A DNA stretch of 9,636 bases, from assembly GCA_945882755.1 (NCBI GenBank), contig CAMCWS010000075.1, forward strand, positions 1 through 9,636, written 5' to 3'. This DNA is from Bordetella parapertussis (lineage in GTDB: Bacteria; Pseudomonadota; Gammaproteobacteria; Burkholderiales; Burkholderiaceae_C). The notes below the pieces were generated by a model. That model was not told the origin of the DNA, ran no database searches, and was given only the letters and a program-made list of their open reading frames with translations. A program made the translations under genes and the position numbers. Of the stretch, positions 8,587-9,636 are shown piece after piece (position 1 is the first letter of the stretch; each line of letters starts with the position of its first letter).

Positions 8587-9624
8587 ATGGCCCTTGTATC
8601 CCTGCGCCAAGTGTTAGACCATGCCGCCGAGCATGGCTATGGCATACCTGCTTTTAACGTCAACAACCTCGAGCAAGTGCAGGCCATCATGGAGGCTGCA
8701 CAAGAGACGCACAGCCCCGTGATCTTGCAAGCCTCGGCAGGTGCTCGTAAATATGCGGGTGAAGCCTATTTACGCCATTTGGTGTTGGCAGCGATTGAGT
8801 CGCACCCCGACATCCCTGTGGTCATGCACCAAGACCATGGTGTGTCCCCAGCGGTGTGCCAGCAGTCCATTCGTTCTGGGTTCTCCAGTGTGATGATGGA
8901 CGGCTCGCTCATGCATGACGGCAAAACACCAGCCTCTTATGACTACAACGTCGATGTGACACGTCGCGTCTGTGAAATGGCCCATGCAGTAGGCGTGTCT
9001 GTCGAAGGAGAGCTTGGCTGCTTAGGTTCATTAGAAACTGGCGAGGCTGGTGAAGAAGATGGCGTGGGCGCTGTGGGCAAACTCACCCACGATATGCTGC
9101 TGACCGACCCGGTGCAAGCCAAAGACTTTGTTGAACGCACCGGTGTCGATGCCTTGGCGATTGCGATTGGCACCAGCCACGGCGCTTACAAATTCACTCG
9201 TAAGCCCACGGGCGACATCTTGGCCATGGACCAAATCGTGGCGATTCATCAGTCCATCCCCAACACCCATTTGGTCATGCATGGCTCTTCCAGCGTACCG
9301 CAAGAGTGGCTCGAAATCATTCGCGAGTTTGGTGGCGACATCAAAGAAACCTATGGCGTGCCTGTGGAAGAAATCCAGCGCGGCATTCGCTCAGGTGTGC
9401 GCAAGGTGAACATCGACACCGACATCCGCTTGGCCATGACCGGTGCGATGCGACAAGCGTTTGCGCAAGACCGCAGCGAATTCGATCCACGCAAAGCTTT
9501 GATTGCTGCACGTAAAGCTGCCAAGGGTATTTGCAAAGCGCGTTTTGAAGCTTTTGGCTGTGCAGGGCATGCCAACAGCATCAAGCCCATCCCGCTTGAT
9601 GACATGGTTGGCCGCTACGCCTGA
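8587..9624 (+). CDS. cbbA: Class II fructose-1,6-bisphosphate aldolase
   Basis: This zinc-dependent aldolase condenses dihydroxyacetone phosphate with glyceraldehyde-3-phosphate, and with erythrose-4-phosphate in the CBB cycle, for RuBP regeneration; it also serves glycolysis. The 345-residue protein has [10 protein letters not shown] near the N-terminus, MHQDHG (80-85, catalytic Asp83 and zinc His84), MMDGS (103-107), [17 protein letters not shown] with Glu142, IGTSHGAYK (zinc His198), VMHGSSSVP (zinc His232) and VRKVNIDTD for phosphate binding. The inserted GEAGEEDG stretch and length fit the longer class IIB type. It lies 38 bases after cbbP and is probably the last gene of the operon visible here. 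Only 12 bases follow its TGA, so any downstream cbb gene or terminator is outside the window. Confidence 0.96.
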   Translation: MALVSLRQVLDHAAEHGYGIPAFNVNNLEQVQAIMEAAQETHSPVILQASAGARKYAGEAYLRHLVLAAIESHPDIPVVMHQDHGVSPAVCQQSIRSGFSSVMMDGSLMHDGKTPASYDYNVDVTRRVCEMAHAVGVSVEGELGCLGSLETGEAGEEDGVGAVGKLTHDMLLTDPVQAKDFVERTGVDALAIAIGTSHGAYKFTRKPTGDILAMDQIVAIHQSIPNTHLVMHGSSSVPQEWLEIIREFGGDIKETYGVPVEEIQRGIRSGVRKVNIDTDIRLAMTGAMRQAFAQDRSEFDPRKALIAARKAAKGICKARFEAFGCAGHANSIKPIPLDDMVGRYA

Positions 9625-9636
9625 CACTGCTGCACA

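Overview
The window is a chromosomal segment from an autotrophic or facultatively autotrophic proteobacterium. It is most likely a betaproteobacterium of the Burkholderiales/Comamonadaceae kind. That placement is an inference from moderate GC content, the cbbR-cbbLSXYFP-cbbA order, the red-type (form IC) RuBisCO with a CbbX activase, and the general look of the proteins. No rRNA or other phylogenetic marker is present to prove it.

Left part (about 1-1390): a decayed region. It opens with the C-terminal end of a glutathione S-transferase gene (+ strand), which stops at 314. Six bases further on begins the truncated 3' end of a minus-strand polyphosphate kinase 2 (ppk2) gene. That gene is clearly broken: two in-frame stop codons, two homopolymer frameshifts and a missing C-terminus. 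Behind it lies what looks like a short remnant of a LysR-type regulator C-terminus, also interrupted by stop codons. A small intact minus-strand gene of unknown function (1390-1671) follows.

Right part (1844-9624): a compact Calvin-Benson-Bassham (CBB) cluster. The LysR-type activator gene cbbR (minus strand, TTG start) is divergent from the structural operon. A 97-base gap between them holds the operon promoter and the presumed CbbR sites. The plus-strand operon is cbbL-cbbS-cbbX-cbbY-cbbF-cbbP-cbbA. CbbL and CbbS form RuBisCO. CbbX is the AAA+ activase that removes inhibitory sugar phosphates from red-type RuBisCO. CbbY is the HAD phosphatase that destroys misfire products such as xylulose-1,5-bisphosphate. 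CbbF (fructose-1,6-/sedoheptulose-1,7-bisphosphatase), CbbP (phosphoribulokinase) and CbbA (class II aldolase) regenerate ribulose-1,5-bisphosphate. The genes are closely spaced (8-base overlap to 38-base gaps) and co-directional, so they are probably one transcript. Key catalytic residues are present in all the enzymes checked.

I see no new biological system here. The CBB cluster is canonical though compact: cbbE, cbbT, cbbZ, cbbG and cbbK, often in this operon in relatives, do not lie between cbbL and cbbA. The less expected content is the gene graveyard to the left of cbbR and the small unassigned ORF beside it.
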